From: Mesotaenium endlicherianum
Taxonomy: Eukaryota > Streptophyta > Zygnematophyceae > Zygnematales > Mesotaeniaceae
Reading direction: 5' to 3'
Assembly: GCA_009602735.1 (NCBI GenBank)
Contig: WELA01008734.1
Coordinates: 52,685 to 96,749 of the forward strand
DNA length: 44,065 bases
Positions 1 through 11,650 of this stretch are shown here, piece by piece. The notes under the pieces are model-generated. The model saw only the letters and a program-made list of their open reading frames with translations, did not search any database and had not been told where the DNA came from. The position numbers were made by a program, and so were the translations under genes. Numbering within the stretch: position 1 is the stretch's first letter; each line of letters opens with the position of its first letter.

Positions 1-60
<60 letters not shown>
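1..60. repeat. (CT)n microsatellite at window edge
   Basis: A nearly pure CT dinucleotide run of about 56 bases opens the window and then degrades into mixed sequence. A second long CT tract with an assembly gap lies at 24361-24482. Confidence 0.95.
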
Positions 61-63
<3 letters not shown>

Positions 64-1500
64 GGAGCAGCAGGCTTCTGAGTCCCTTTCAGCCCCTCTG
101 GCTGCCCCTGCATCCTCCTCTGGAATGCCTGCTCCCACTCGTTGAGCTGCGTTGGGGTAATGCCGCGGGGGGGGGGAGGGGGGAGAGGGGTACGACTCAT
201 GGACGGTAGGAAAGCAGAGAGAACGAGGATGAGAAGGAGAATGGAGATGGACACAAAAGAGAGAGAGAGAAAGAGAAAGTAGCCCCGGGGGGCGGGCAAT
301 CAGTTCCTAGAAGGGGTCTGTTGGAAAGAAGGTGTGGGTCGCTCACTCGCTCGGTCAGTTGGAAAGAAAGACTTTGTTGTGGGAGCAGAGCTTCTCCAGC
401 GGCGGAGGCAGCAGGCGTCGCAAAAGGGGGGGGGATGAATTCCAATGCCATGCGGGTCTGTGCGAGTGCTCCTGCTCCTGACTTGCCTGTAAGTCGAGCA
501 GTGCTGTGGTGGTGCAAGTAAGCTGCCAGGCGTGAAATATGGATTTGAGTTTTTGGGCCGTTCGCCCTCCTCTAAGGGCCGTAGCATACTTGGGATGCCA
601 TTTTCACCCCCGCATCGCCTATTGGCTGCTGCCACCCTTCTCTCGCTTTGCCCTCCTCCCCCCTATTTCGACCCCGCCCCGCCCCTGCCCCCCTCCGCCT
701 TTGTGTGCGGCAGCCTCCACGCCATGCAGCAGACCCTCCTTGTCCGTACTGCCTGCGAGGCGCGCCATGCTGCCTCCTCCTGCCTTGGTGGCTTTCTGTG
801 GCCTGGCCCTGGGCGCGGGCTCAGGCACGGGCGCGGGCGGGTCAGGGGCCTCCTGCCTTCCCCGCTCCCCCTGCCTCCCGCTCCCTTGCGCACGCGCTCC
901 TGCGCTTTCTCCTCTTGCTCCTCTTCGTCCTCGTGCTGTGCAACGTCGCCCGCGTGCCCTGGGCACTTTCACACAGACGCACCTAGAGTTTTATTGCCCT
1001 TCCCCCCCCCCCTCCCCCCGAATCCATTTCTCTCCTGTACAAGCGCGACGCCTCTCCTCTCTTTGACACTCTGCCTGGCTTGTCTTGCACCTACACCTGG
1101 GCGGCAGCAAGTTTGGGGGGGGAGCATTAAAGAAAAAGATGGCTCGCCATGCCACAGACTCCTTTCCTCTTGCCCCCGCCACTCTAATTCCTGAGCCGAG
1201 CCTGAGCCCGAGCCCGAGTCAGGTCCTGAGCCTGCCATTGATGTATCCAACGGCTGTGCGCGCGTGCGTGTGGGCGCGTTGTGCAACGGGCGCGCGGGGC
1301 AGGTGGTGGCGGCGTCGTACGACTTCCCGGTGCTGGCGCAGCGGGACAGCTGCTTCTTCACCGTCACGCTGCCCCACCTGCCCCACGCGACCCACTCTCC
1401 GCGCAAGGCCCAGACGTCCCTGGGTGGGTCCGCTGCCCCTTGCCCCCTGCCCCCTGCCCCAAGGCGCAGCCAGCGTCTGGACTGACCGCGCTGCCAACCA
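61..1500. other. GC-rich stretch without a supported gene
   Basis: This stretch is rich in C and G homopolymers and in CT/GA runs. Several frames stay open on both strands, which is expected at this GC content. Their translations are dominated by Pro, Arg, Ser and Cys and show no domain I recognise. A short plus-strand frame near 1300-1420 (containing AASYDFPVLAQRDSCFF) is the most protein-like, and could be an exon of the same locus as the START-like exon at 3316-3576, but nothing proves it. Confidence 0.5.
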
Positions 1501-1655
1501 TCCAGTCAGTCAGTCAGTCCGTCGGTCAGCTGATCGCTTGGTCGGTCGATGGGACGGACGGTCGGTGGGACGGACGGTCGGTTGGACGGTCGGTCGGTCG
1601 GTCGGTCGGTTTGAGCGGTCGGTGGGTCAATCGGTCAGTCGGTTGGGCGGGCAGG
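1501..1655. repeat. Imperfect GTCG/GGTC tetranucleotide repeat
   Basis: Successive CAGT, GGTC and GACG units (for example the GGTCGGTCGGTC block near 1590-1612) form about 150 bases of imperfect tetranucleotide array. The translated frame is a meaningless Arg/Ser/Val/Gly repeat, so I treat it as simple repeat. Confidence 0.85.
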
Positions 1656-1835
1656 TAGGCAGTCTCCATGTCTTTGCACTATGAGTTTTGACAGGGCAGG
1701 AGATCTGGCAGGGGCGTTTAGAGGTGCCGCTGCCCTAGCTCGGCCCCCAACTCCGATGGCTTACTCGAGTGACATCCTTATGCATGCCTGTGCCTTGGGG
1801 CGCTACACGGACTCGAAGAGTTGGTCGTGTGCTCA

Positions 1836-2010
1836 CGTGTGTGTGTGTGTGTGTGTGCGTGTGTCTGTGCATTTGCTGTGTGAAAAAGAGAGGGAGACAG
1901 ATGGTTTGGAGGTGTATGCATCCACGTCCACGTGTGCGTGTGCGTGTGTGTGCGTGTGCGCGTGAGTGGGTGTGTGCGTGTGCGTGTGTGTGAGCGTGAG
2001 CGTGTGTGGA
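1836..2010. repeat. (GT)n-rich microsatellite
   Basis: Two GT/GTGC-rich blocks (about 1836-1868 and 1930-2008) are separated by a short purine-rich spacer. They create spurious Cys/Val open frames on one strand and Thr/His frames on the other. Confidence 0.9.
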
Positions 2011-2288
2011 TGTTCACAGTTGGCGTATGCCGCATGTGTCTACTGTCGTGTGCATGTCACCCCGTTGTCACTAGTCACCTTGCTCCCCAGGGCTTTCTGC
2101 CCTTCGCAGCACAGGGGGGGGCAGTTGCAGGGAGTAGTTACCTGCTCCTCTTTTGCCACCACATGTCTCATTATGGGTGTCCTTCGTGTGTCATGTGTCG
2201 CGACTCTGCTCCTCCGCCATGCACCTGGCGAAAACGCAGCCATGTCTATTGAGCACCCCAAGTGCCCTCCGGTAAGCTCTGCCCTCTC

Positions 2289-2290
<2 letters not shown>

Positions 2291-2382
<92 letters not shown>

Positions 2383-2384
2383 NC
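2291..2384. repeat. Poly-C homopolymer (92 C) ending at an ambiguous base
   Basis: Positions 2291-2382 are uninterrupted C, followed by N at 2383. A pure homopolymer this long ending exactly at an N suggests a collapsed or mis-called region rather than a reliable length. All poly-Pro and poly-Gly frames through it are artefacts. Confidence 0.9.
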
Positions 2385-3315
2385 CGTTGTTTAAACCTGG
2401 CCTGCGACAGCCGCCTGCTATGGCCATGGTCGAGGGTACTCGATGGGTGTTGTAAAGGGCACACATGCACACGCGCGTGCATGTACGTACGCAAACACAC
2501 AGAGAGTCGAGTCACAGTCACACACGCCAAGAGAGTGAGAGAGAGACAGCCCGGGTGTTCCTCTCTCTGTCCCGTCTTTCCTCTCCTGTTGGGCTTACGC
2601 TGGTCTCGCAAGGGCCTCCCTCTCGTCCTCTTGCACGAAAAGCACATAGGAAGGTTCAAAACTTTATCCAATCAACGAGGAAGAAAAGCAGCTCCACATA
2701 ACGGATGAAAGTAGGAGCTTGCCAAGATCGCTGCGAGGATGACGGCGAACACGAGATAGAAGTGGCGGGTCGGGGAGTATTCACCACTACCTTCCGCGTA
2801 GTCTTAATGTTCGTGCGGCCAGATCTCCGCATCCCTAGGGCTTCTGCTGATCTGTCATTTGACTTGGTTTGTTCTATCCTAACTATGTCCTGGGATCATT
2901 TCAAACAAACTTACTCCTGATGTGTTCCTCGACCATCGTCATGCGTGCGCTTTTTGGAACTTGCATTTGTAAGATGATGCCGCTTTTTTTTGGTGGGATC
3001 TCTCTCTTCACATATCTTTGCGTCCACGTTTGATTAAAAGCGAGAAGCGCTGCCAGCCGTGGTGGTCAAACTTATCAATGGCATGTGCGCGTACTAAATT
3101 CATTGTTTTTGGTAGCACTAGCTTTGGCGTAGCACACATACACACACATGTACACATGCCTCACATACGCTTGTGTATGCGCAAATATTCGCTCATTCAC
3201 ATGTGAGATTTTGCGCATATGCTTGCGCATGTGCATGCACGTACAAACGTACACAAACACCTACTTACACACACACACATGAAAAGACTCATGTTTGTGC
3301 GCGCGTCGAGCATAG
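2385..3315. other. Intergenic or intronic, includes CA-rich tract
   Basis: No supported gene. CA/TG-rich microsatellite blocks lie at about 2460-2530 and 3131-3290. Base composition moves from GC-rich to AT-richer across roughly 2700-3000. If 3316-3576 is a terminal exon, this could be intron. Confidence 0.5.
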
Positions 3316-3576
3316 ATCGTCCGCTATAGGGAGCTGAACTCACTCGACTTCCTCCTTCGCCACGTCCTGGTGCTACAGGTGAAGGGCGTTGTGCGAGCGC
3401 ACGTGTACATCAGCATGACAATGCTGAGCGAGTCAGAGGACGGCACCTGTACCCACTTCACGTCCATCGTGCACACTGACCCAAGGGGCCTCCTGCCACC
3501 TGTCCTTGTCAACCGCTTTCTGTCCAGGGGGGTTGACCACCTGTACGGCATGGCCAAGTACGTGGAAACGCATTGA
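3316..3576 (+). CDS. Probable terminal exon of a START-domain (lipid-binding) protein
   Basis: An 87-codon frame is open from just after a TAG at 3313-3315 to a TGA at 3574-3576. It contains VVRAHVYISMTM, then GTCTHFTSIVHTDPRGLLP and VLVNRFLS. This order matches the C-terminal strands and helix of START domains: a strand with Arg, a T-x-x-x-x-x-x-D-P-x-G-x-(L/I)-P turn, then a V-N-containing final helix. START domains bind lipids or sterols in a hydrophobic cavity. There is no convincing ATG, and the frame begins directly after a possible CATAG splice acceptor, so it is best read as a last exon whose upstream exons I cannot identify. It may be a relic. The family call is moderate and rests on motif memory alone. 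Confidence 0.4.
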   Translation: MVRYRELNSLDFLLRHVLVLQVKGVVRAHVYISMTMLSESEDGTCTHFTSIVHTDPRGLLPPVLVNRFLSRGVDHLYGMAKYVETH

Positions 3577-3630
3577 AAGAGTTTGACCACCTACATGGCA
3601 TGGCTAAGTACGTGGAATCGCACTGAAAGA
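3531..3630 (+). repeat. Tandem duplication of a 50-base unit over the START exon stop
   Basis: Units 3531-3580 and 3581-3630 are adjacent and differ at about 7 of 50 positions. Each contains GACCACCT..GGCATGGC.AAGTACGTGGAA followed by a TGA codon. The first unit encodes the last residues and stop of the START-like exon; the second lies downstream of that stop. Confidence 0.85.
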
Positions 3631-5258
3631 GCATCTCTCGTCGCCGCGGCTCCGCGGGCGAAGACACTGGACGGAATGATGCACTAAATTCTTGACGCGA
3701 TATTGTATCATCTTGAGTAGTTCTAGAATGGCGGAGCTTGTATAATGAGCATATGTACAGTGCACAGACAACCCTACGCGTAGTCGCGACTGCTGGAATT
3801 GCATCGCTGGAGAGCTTGAGTAATTTATACACTTGACCCTTGGTGTTGAAGCCAGGAATTCTTAATCGGGTACCTCGCAATACGCTTAGGTGAGCTCCTT
3901 GATAAATATAGGTTGCGTACTAGAGGTTGTCTTGCAAAGTAGCTGAGTTAGTACTGCTGTTTTGAAGTCTATCAAAATACCGCTTGTGTGCCTCACCTTG
4001 TTCTACTCAAGGAAGAGAATGTTTTCAGACTGAAGTGAACAATAATTGATTTCTTATGGCTTGTTTGTTGTTTGACTTATTTATATGATAGGCAGTGGCC
4101 TATACACCTTGCATGCATTTGAATGAAGTCCCAACACTTATGCCTCTGACGAAAATGGTGTTATCTGGCCGGTAAATTTGGGCCTCACACCTCTTGTGCC
4201 TCACAATATGTAACAGTAAGGTTGATAAACTTATGGTTAGGAAACAAACCAGGTATTAACATAGCGTAATACTCCCTCCACTCGACATAGATGTACGTCA
4301 TATGTTATGCCACTGTTTTTGTTATTTATTAGGTGTATCTACGTGATCAAGAGGCCTTCTTGAACTAATACTGTGCTGGACTTACGAAGGAAACCAAATT
4401 CTTGGATGACGCAGTATGTTCACTTCAGTCACAGGGTCCTCTGTATCACCTCCAATTTTCCACTTCGAAGACAAATTTTTTTCTGAACTGGACAGTTTGA
4501 GATAGGAATAGTACACATTTTGAAGGCTTCAGCACCTTCTTTTTGACGTGTAGATTTAGGCCCCATGTTTGATATGTATCGCAAGAATCTTCCACCCTTA
4601 GATTCATGAAATGGTTGTACTGACATCCCAATTCAGTAAGAGACGAATTGTCAAAAATTTCTGTTCAATTATCAAAATGTTACATGGTAGCACAGCACTA
4701 TTTCCCCTCACTATTCAATTGAGGCCTAAATAACACTCCTAACCCACATAACTATTGCTGATGTACACAATGGCAAAATTCTGGACACCTACTCTCTACA
4801 ATTCCCAAAACTACATCCTGTAAATTCAGCACCTACTTTGCCCAGTCTCCCTAATCCACCAACTCGTTGAAAATCTACTAAATTCTTCAGCCCACAAGCT
4901 ATTATTAGACACCTGATATCATTGAGTTGCCTCTTATTACGGGCATGTCAGGCGAGCTACACTTTTTTCGCAACTGTGCTACAGTACCTAGCGCAACAAT
5001 ATCAACACTTCCCCCCCAGCCTCCTCTGTCAGAGTGGATGCTGTGCGCAGCCAGCTGCCTTGTAAGGCAATGAACTGCCTACTGTCTAGGTCCTAATTCA
5101 ATAACCTCTGCCCGACGCAGGGCTGAGACGCGTGTGTAAGTCCTATCCACTTCATGAACTCTTGACAAAAAACCATCTGGAGATTTGAACCTAGGGTACA
5201 AATCTGAACAAATGCTATGAAGGCTGGGAGGGGAGTGGTTCTAAACACCATTTTACAG
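3631..5258. other. Intergenic, no gene seen
   Basis: AT-rich sequence downstream of both the START-like exon (+) and the pectate lyase (-), so it is a convergent intergenic region. Short open frames (for example minus strand 4429-4626) show no recognisable motif. I could not place a confident polyadenylation signal for either gene. Confidence 0.6.
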
Positions 5259-7593
5259 CTAGTAGGCAATGGCTCCTGCCGCAGCTGTAGCCTGGGGCAA
5301 GTCAAGGGCAGCCAGAGCAGAGTATGAATACTCGGGTGAGAATCCTGAGCCAGTCTCATGGAAAGTTGCACCATTTGCAAGGTGGTCATTGATAGAGATG
5401 ATAGACCAGTCGCCTTCAATCAGCTTGGTAACCTCCTTCGCCTGGGTATTTGGAGCAGCAAAGAAGTTACCCTCACTTCTTATCCTGACTCCAGAGCTTC
5501 CACCAACGGCATAGATCCCCCAACCATCAGGGTAGTAGTTGTTGACAACATGAACCCTGCCACGCCTCGCCCTGTAACAAGAAAGAAAGAAATAGTTTAG
5601 CTCTGAAGGATTGGTACACAGGTCACCACTTAGTGAAAAGAGACGTCCAATAAAGGCAAAACAATTACCACAAGTGAAAGCTGAAAAGAAGATATTTAGG
5701 TGAAAAAAGACTTGGCAGATCCACAAGGCATTTGCTCCAGATGCCAAGAACAGACAACTCGGCTAAATGAGATGCTCACCTGGGAAGCCGTTGCGTGCAG
5801 TCCGGGCCGAACTTGTTAAGCATAACTGTCACCTTCATATTGTCGTCATCAGTCTCACCGTCGTGAGCTCCCAAAAGCATCACCTTGTCATGTTTGTCAA
5901 AGAAGTTGTTGGAGATGGTGACACCAGTTGATCCAGCAATGACATCCACAAGGCCATCTGCTGATGTTATGAACTCACAGTGGTCTACCCAGATGTCAGA
6001 ACCCTTCCAGATAGATACAGAATCTCCGTCAGAACTCCCCCTGTTTCCTGTGTGGGAAGTGCTGCTGATGATTCTCTGGCTCCTGTTCACAGGAAGAAAA
6101 GGATTTGTTAGCAATGAATCAAATATCTTCAGATCCTCATTCTTGACAACTTAACAGGATGACTTAAATCAGGACTTTCCTGAGTAAATTAGTCAAATTG
6201 AATTATAAATTGCGACTTACCGAGAAGGGACACAATTGTGGAACTTAATGTTGTGCACAATCACATTGGTGACTTCCTGCAGGGTAATGCAAGCACTGTC
6301 CTTGAAGAGAATGTTTGCACCACGACCATCAATGGTCTTAAAGCTTGTGACAATCAGCTCAGCCTTCAAGTCAAAAGTCATGTCGTGGTCGAAGATAATC
6401 CACAAGGGTGTCTCTTGGACAACACCCCATCTGAGGGTTCCAGGAGCAGGGTTGATGGGATCGTCGTCTGTGCTAGTGACCGTGTAGACTGCCCCACCCT
6501 TGCCTCCAAGGGCACCAACTCCGTAGCCCAAAGCGCAGTCAGCCAACTTCTGCCTGTCACTCTTCCAGTCACCACCTCTCCAGCACTCGTCAATAGGGTT
6601 GCCTGAGCTACCGCTTGCAACAGGTAGGGGTAAATCAGCAGCAGGCTCAACAGTATTCACTGAAGGGGTAGGAAGGACAGCCAAGGTCTTGTCCACGTAG
6701 TCATCTGAGAGCTCGAGGTAAGTGATAGCCTGCTTCCTGTCCCTTGCACTGTCATCAATGTTGTCCTTGCATGCCTGTAAACCAGACAACATATGGAACA
6801 GGTCAGGCATACAGCCAAAGAAGGGGAACTTGGGCAATGTATCTGAGCTGATTGTAACTGTTAAGACGTTGATTTCAAAACACGCAATACAAAGAGAAGA
6901 ACTTACATCTTGTTCAGCTTTGGCTTTAAGGATGTCAGGTAAAGCAGACTGCTTGTCACTCTTGGTCAAGTCAGCCTGTGCTCCTCTCATTAGGTCCAGA
7001 GAAGTCTGAAATTTGTCAAAACAGGCTGTCCCGTACGACCAGTACTGCGATATGAGGAGGCAATGCCATGCCAGCGCCAGCTGCTGCTGTGCAATGGAGT
7101 CATATGTCTTCACATCTCTGATGAAAATAAAGAAACAACTGGGTAAGGAAGGGACTAACGGACACGAGAAGCAGCCAAACAAACGTTCAATGCCAGAATT
7201 TGTGTAGCCAAACCAGACAATGAGAAGCGGAGCTGTAATTTCCTTACACTCCTACTCCCGAATGAAGTTCGTGCAACAAGCATCACAGGTACCAGCTGAC
7301 TAGTTTCTTAATGTCTTGATCATGTTACGGTACTGACAGCCACTATAGGATAACGGTGCTTACAATTCTCTTCTGGATGAGTACTCCTTACTTTTCTGGC
7401 TTGTAGCCAGAAAGCCCGCAGGGTTCCCCTCGTATCTCCAATTTGGCCCGAGGCCTAGGGCCTTGGCACTCTTCTCCACATCAGACAAAGTTGGTCCAGA
7501 TTGCGACACCCTGACCTCGTCAAGAGGCCTAGCCTGTGAGACTGCAAAAAGTGCGAGGCTAACGAGTAAAAGAGCACATGTCTTGGTCTCCAT
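5259..7593 (-). CDS. Secreted pectate lyase, polysaccharide lyase family 1 (five exons)
   Basis: The enzyme cleaves de-esterified pectin by beta-elimination in the cell wall. Exons on the minus strand: 7364-7593, 6907-7117, 6221-6774, 6082-5780 and 5259-5571. All four introns are GT-AG (three GTAAG-type donors and one GTGAGC) and the joined frame is open for 536 residues. The ATG at 7593 starts a signal peptide (METKTCALLLVSLALFAVSQA), with likely cleavage after residue 21. Residues 22-205 form a helical, Lys/Asp-rich N-terminal region. The PL1 domain starts at NPIDECW (206) and shows GTLRWGV, TIDGRGA, SDGD (349-352), WVDHC (363-367), the calcium-site Asp pair in ADGLVDV (374/378), HDKVMLLG (catalytic-region Lys398) and the R-x-P-x-x-R motif RLPRAR (430-435), whose first Arg is the catalytic base in the family. 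RLPRAR spans the last exon junction, which supports the splice model. Nothing suggests inactivation. Confidence 0.93.
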
Positions 7594-9622
7594 GGTGTCT
7601 GCAGCCAAGAAACAAAGAATGTCAGGACTAGCAGGAACACTGTTATCCACAAGCGTTGGCCATAGTTAAGAGTAGGGAAAGCACTTGCTTTAGAGTCCGG
7701 GAGTCCGAGAATCTACAGGTCGAACCATTAGAAAGACGATCCAGCAGCAAGCGGAGCCAGGAGATGCAAATCACTGCACACTGATTTCTCAAGGGCCGAA
7801 TTAGCACAGCAGCTCTTCACTCTCAACGGAAGTGGCACATCATGGACATGAATGCACTAGTACTCTAAGCTCTTCAGAAACCTCCGTTATGAATATCTAA
7901 CTGATCTGACAAGCCTTCTGAACAAATTGAAGGCCACTTCAGAATCTCAGCAATGTCGTGCGGGTGTTTAGGGGTGCCAATCTAAAAGACACAAAGAGGC
8001 AATTTGCAATGTCTTCCAGATCAAGCTGGGTCCAAATCTTTGAAGCTACCATGACAAGAATACTGAAGAGCTAAGGCGACCCAAGAGAAAGGAGTTGCAG
8101 AGAGTCCTATACAAGCAGATTTGTACCTTGTAACTTCAAACAAACGCTTCCTGTCGTACTGATCCGGTACTTCTTGAATGTCTTCTAACCAAATGTGGCT
8201 GGAAAGCAAGGTCTTCGTCACCTACGGGGAAGGTAGAGAGAGCCAGTACACATGAAGGCCTTCGTTCGCAGACTACAAAGCTCACCAAGTGTGATATAGG
8301 TGCGAAGATGAGGCCTGGGCACTGGTGTCAGTCCGTTTCAAAATGCTTGTCCATATCTTGTAACGGGCTTCTGAGGACGCAGTCCCTGCGGGCCTGGAGA
8401 TCCAGCCTCCCGTGTGGAATTGACGCCGCTTTTCTCTCTCATCAACTGTTTTTGCGTTTCATCAGATTGAACGCCGATAAATCAAGATATAAAGATGGAA
8501 GGTATACAAATGAAGCATTTGTGATTAGATATTTGAAGAAGTCCCACATTTTCGCCCAATCTTCCGAAGAACTTGAAAACCGGAGCGGTATATGCAGTGC
8601 TTTTGCTTGGCAAGGGCGACAAAAATAATGCGCTTTTGGCACGAGCCATCATTGAAGCGCAGAATAGTTGTCAGCAATAATTTGAATCACGATTAATGTC
8701 AGCTGACAGAGCACGCCGGAGCCTGCTAAACTTGGCTGTGCCAGGCAATGCCAGTCTGGGCTCCTGGTTTAGCTCCGAAGGTGCGCGCCAAAAGCGAGTG
8801 CTAGTTGGAATTCGCCTTACTGAAGCGCTTGGACGTGCTCTAGCAGGCTGTCGCAAAGATGCTGACGACAACAAACTGACACGATCTTCAAATCACAAAT
8901 GCTCGTTCAATAACGATCCACATCCGAAGGCTTACAATAATCGAAGGGAATGAAATTGCTCATTAACAATGATATGAAAGGTGCAACTGTGAGCGATATA
9001 AACGATATTGTCCGATGCATTGCACCTGCACTGAACGCCAATATTTGACTGAATGCTATAGTTATCCACGTTGACAAGTCAACCGAAAGTTCAACAAGTC
9101 ATTATCGTGCCCGCCATTGACTTCAGTCATTAGGTGGTCAGCCTAGGCTCTTCCTCGACTTCAGCACTTCAGTCTTTGTAGTCCCTCTTGTATGTCACGC
9201 GTTCTAAACTGAAGTAGGTTCGTCACCATTCTTCTCACACATAATTTGAAGGAAACATTTACACCCCCTTCCACTTTTCAATGTGAATAAAGTTAAATTT
9301 TGTACATGAGGTATCAAAATAAGTATTGATTGAATGTACACTTATCATATTTTGGTCGAAAGATCACGAGCAGAGCAAACTAGTTAATAAGAGGTGGCAT
9401 ACCACCACCATAGTCTAGCTTATTATCTTCAATCAGCTGCTACAAGAGCTCTCATTTCAAGGAATGCAAAGAACCACAACACTCTGACGAAATGGTTGCA
9501 CGACGAGATGGCGGCACTTATACTAGATAGCACATTCCCTTGTTGCCCAAGTTACTAGAAATCCTCTTGAATGTCATTTTGGAAGGGGCAAGCTCTCCCA
9601 GCCATGCAACATTGAGAGAGTC
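7594..9622. other. Intergenic, upstream of pectate lyase
   Basis: This contains the presumed promoter and 5' UTR of the minus-strand pectate lyase, but I see no unambiguous TATA box or upstream exon. Short open frames (plus 8308-8628, plus 8696-8953, minus 8021-8221) have no recognisable domains and no homologue elsewhere in the window. Confidence 0.55.
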
Positions 9623-10117
9623 TGTAGTGAAACACATAGATAAAGCACTTAGAAAAATAGAATACTTTATCTATTCAAGACAAGGATCTTTCAACACAAG
9701 GGGTAGCTTCTTGAAAGAGAGATGACTTCTTGAAAGTTAATATATTTCTGAAATTTGCATGTACAAGAGTGATTCTGGAATGTCTTTCTATGTTCTAGCT
9801 CCTGTTTATATACTTGCTACATAAGTAATTTCTAAGAAGGTGCATGTTGATGTGTTGGCACCCAACACATCCCAAAACTTGCCACCTCTTTCTAGAATAA
9901 TGTACACATGTCCTTTTGACCCAGTATGGCACATTTGACTTTTGCCACATGGAGTTCTTCTAGGTCCTTCCTCTAACTTCGAAAATGCCTTCGAAGGTTC
10001 AAAGGACATGAATCAAGTCTCTTAAGTATCTATTCACACTTGAATCCACACAAGACTAATTTAGAAATATTCAAAAGCATAAAAACAAACTAATATATTA
10101 ACATTCATATCACTACA
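9623..10117 (-). repeat. Solo LTR of the Element C family
   Basis: About 495 bases bounded by TGTAGTGA (9623) and TCACTACA (10110-10117), an 8-base terminal inverted repeat of the TG..CA type. The interior matches the LTR of Element C at 40681-41183 over its length in the same orientation, sharing for example GATGTGTTGGCACCCAACAC and GCCACATGGAGTTCTTCTAG. No internal coding sequence adjoins it, so it is a solo LTR. I do not see a matching target-site duplication (flanks GAGTC and GCATA), so boundaries may be off by a few bases. Confidence 0.85.
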
Positions 10118-10895
10118 GCATACCAACGATTCAAAATAGTTCTTATTTCACACTAGATGGCCCACCAGAATACACATTTTTTTATGCATCTACTACCTTT
10201 ACTCTTGATTTTTTTCCCACCACAATACCAATCTAAATCTTAAGCGATGCATGTATTTGGAAATCTTATGTCACAATCTTGAGAATCCCAGTTTTTTTTT
10301 TTGTAACTTGATTCTTTTTTGGGGAAAAAAAATCGAAAAGAATGCAACCCAAAAAAATCTTCAAAAAAAAAATGCAATATTTGGTGCATCATAACTCTTA
10401 CTGTAAAGTGATCCAGAGATTGTAATTTTTGCGAGTAGTGTGCATAAGGGTCATAAGTGGGTGTGCAAAGTTTCAAAGTCATAGGACAAGTATGGTGCAC
10501 AATAGGTCCCAAAGAAAAATAGCATCACATTTGATGCGCATAAAAACATTGATGCAACAAGCGTTTTGGTACCTGCCTCAACTTAGCAGCACTTTCTAAA
10601 GTGCACAGAGGTCATGCTAACTTCAAACTATGCACACCACATAAGTGCTTAGACAACTTTTTGAATTTTTTTTTTGCTTTCTCAAATAAAACAATGAATT
10701 AAATAAGTCAAATATTCACTTTTCAGGGGCAAAATCTGCAATCATTTTATTTCTGAAAAAACAAAATATATAATCAAATACAGTCACATCAGCACATGAG
10801 TCTCATGCCCTCAGAAGTTTCATAGCAATAGCATACATTTTATTCTATCTTATAACAGAATGTACAATATTCGTCGATATCACGTCCTAATGTCT
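10118..10895. other. AT-rich intergenic, A/T homopolymers
   Basis: No gene seen. The stretch has several A or T runs (10290-10375, 10665-10675), and the minus-strand frame at 10240-10512 is low-complexity Phe/Lys. It ends at the left LTR of Element A. Confidence 0.6.
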
Positions 10896-11616
10896 TGTAA
10901 TGAATCAGTATATTACTAGATACAATATTCATTTATATATAATAGTTAATCATGTTCAGCCTGCTCAACTCTAGTTAATAATCAGTCTGCTGGACTTCAT
11001 ATTTAATAGCAGTTTAATGACTCAGCCGGAAGCAGCGGGTTGAAGTCAACTTAAGTCAGCTTGCTGACACATTCTTTGACAGCCAGCTGACCTCCGTACT
11101 CGGTAGCAGCGAACTGCCTCGATATGCATCTAAGTGTGATATGCTAGATGAATGGCCAGATGACATCCCTAAGATGGATGGCGATTCGGGATGATGGGAG
11201 ATGGCGGTGGATTTGGTTAACCGAGGTCCTACCAACGTGGTTAACTCCCGGGTAGGCGGTGCCATGGCTCTGGCCGTTGAACAGTAAACTCATTCCATGT
11301 ACATATGCTAGGCATTGCTCTCCAGTTCGGCATTTGGAAACGAGGCCAACTCTCTTGTACAGCTTACTGAGGGAGATCTGAATCCAAGGCGAGAAGTCAT
11401 TGATACGCACTGTCTTCTAACCTTGCTTATGTATGAGTTTTACTGATTGCATTATTGATGCTAGTTTACTTGCATTTGACTTACGAGTGTTGTTCACTGC
11501 TAGTGTGTTGTCCTTTTGCCGTATACCCAGTTAACGGAAAATCCATAAAGATTACTTGCTGATGTAAAGATCTTCATTAAATGTTAATCGCCTATTTGGT
11601 AAGTCGATTCATTTCA
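10896..11616 (+). repeat. 5' LTR of Element A (721 bp)
   Basis: Starts TGTAATGAATC and ends GATTCATTTCA, a near-perfect terminal inverted repeat. It is followed after one base by the primer-binding site. Related copies are at 12096-12816 (inverted), 17729-18448 and 26324-27023. Its 3' part contains TAAAGATCTTCATTAAATG, an AT-rich stretch near the U3/R boundary. Confidence 0.93.
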
Positions 11617-11617
11617 G

Positions 11618-11630
11618 TGGTATCGGAGCA
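11618..11630 (+). promoter_or_regulatory. Primer-binding site, initiator-Met tRNA type (Element A)
   Basis: TGGTATCGGAGCA lies one base after the LTR. It matches the complement of the plant initiator methionine tRNA 3' end (TGGTATCAGAGC) except at one position. Element D has the counterpart TGGTATTGGAGCA at 27025-27037. Confidence 0.85.
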
Positions 11631-11650
11631 GTTTTCACAGTCTTCTTTGC

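Noticed and set aside
1500..1655. Possible CRISPR-like or satellite array
   Set aside because: Units are 4 bases long with no spacers, so it is a simple tetranucleotide repeat.
532..1684. Long overlapping open frames on both strands
   Set aside because: Pro/Arg/Ser/Cys-rich, low-complexity products typical of GC-rich DNA, with no domain and no agreement on one strand.
1681..2708. Open frames with poly-Val/Cys or poly-Pro/Gly
   Set aside because: They are translations of the GT microsatellite and the C homopolymer.
8308..8953. Plus-strand frames of 85-106 codons upstream of the pectate lyase
   Set aside because: No motif, no homologue in the window, and no visible splice or promoter context.
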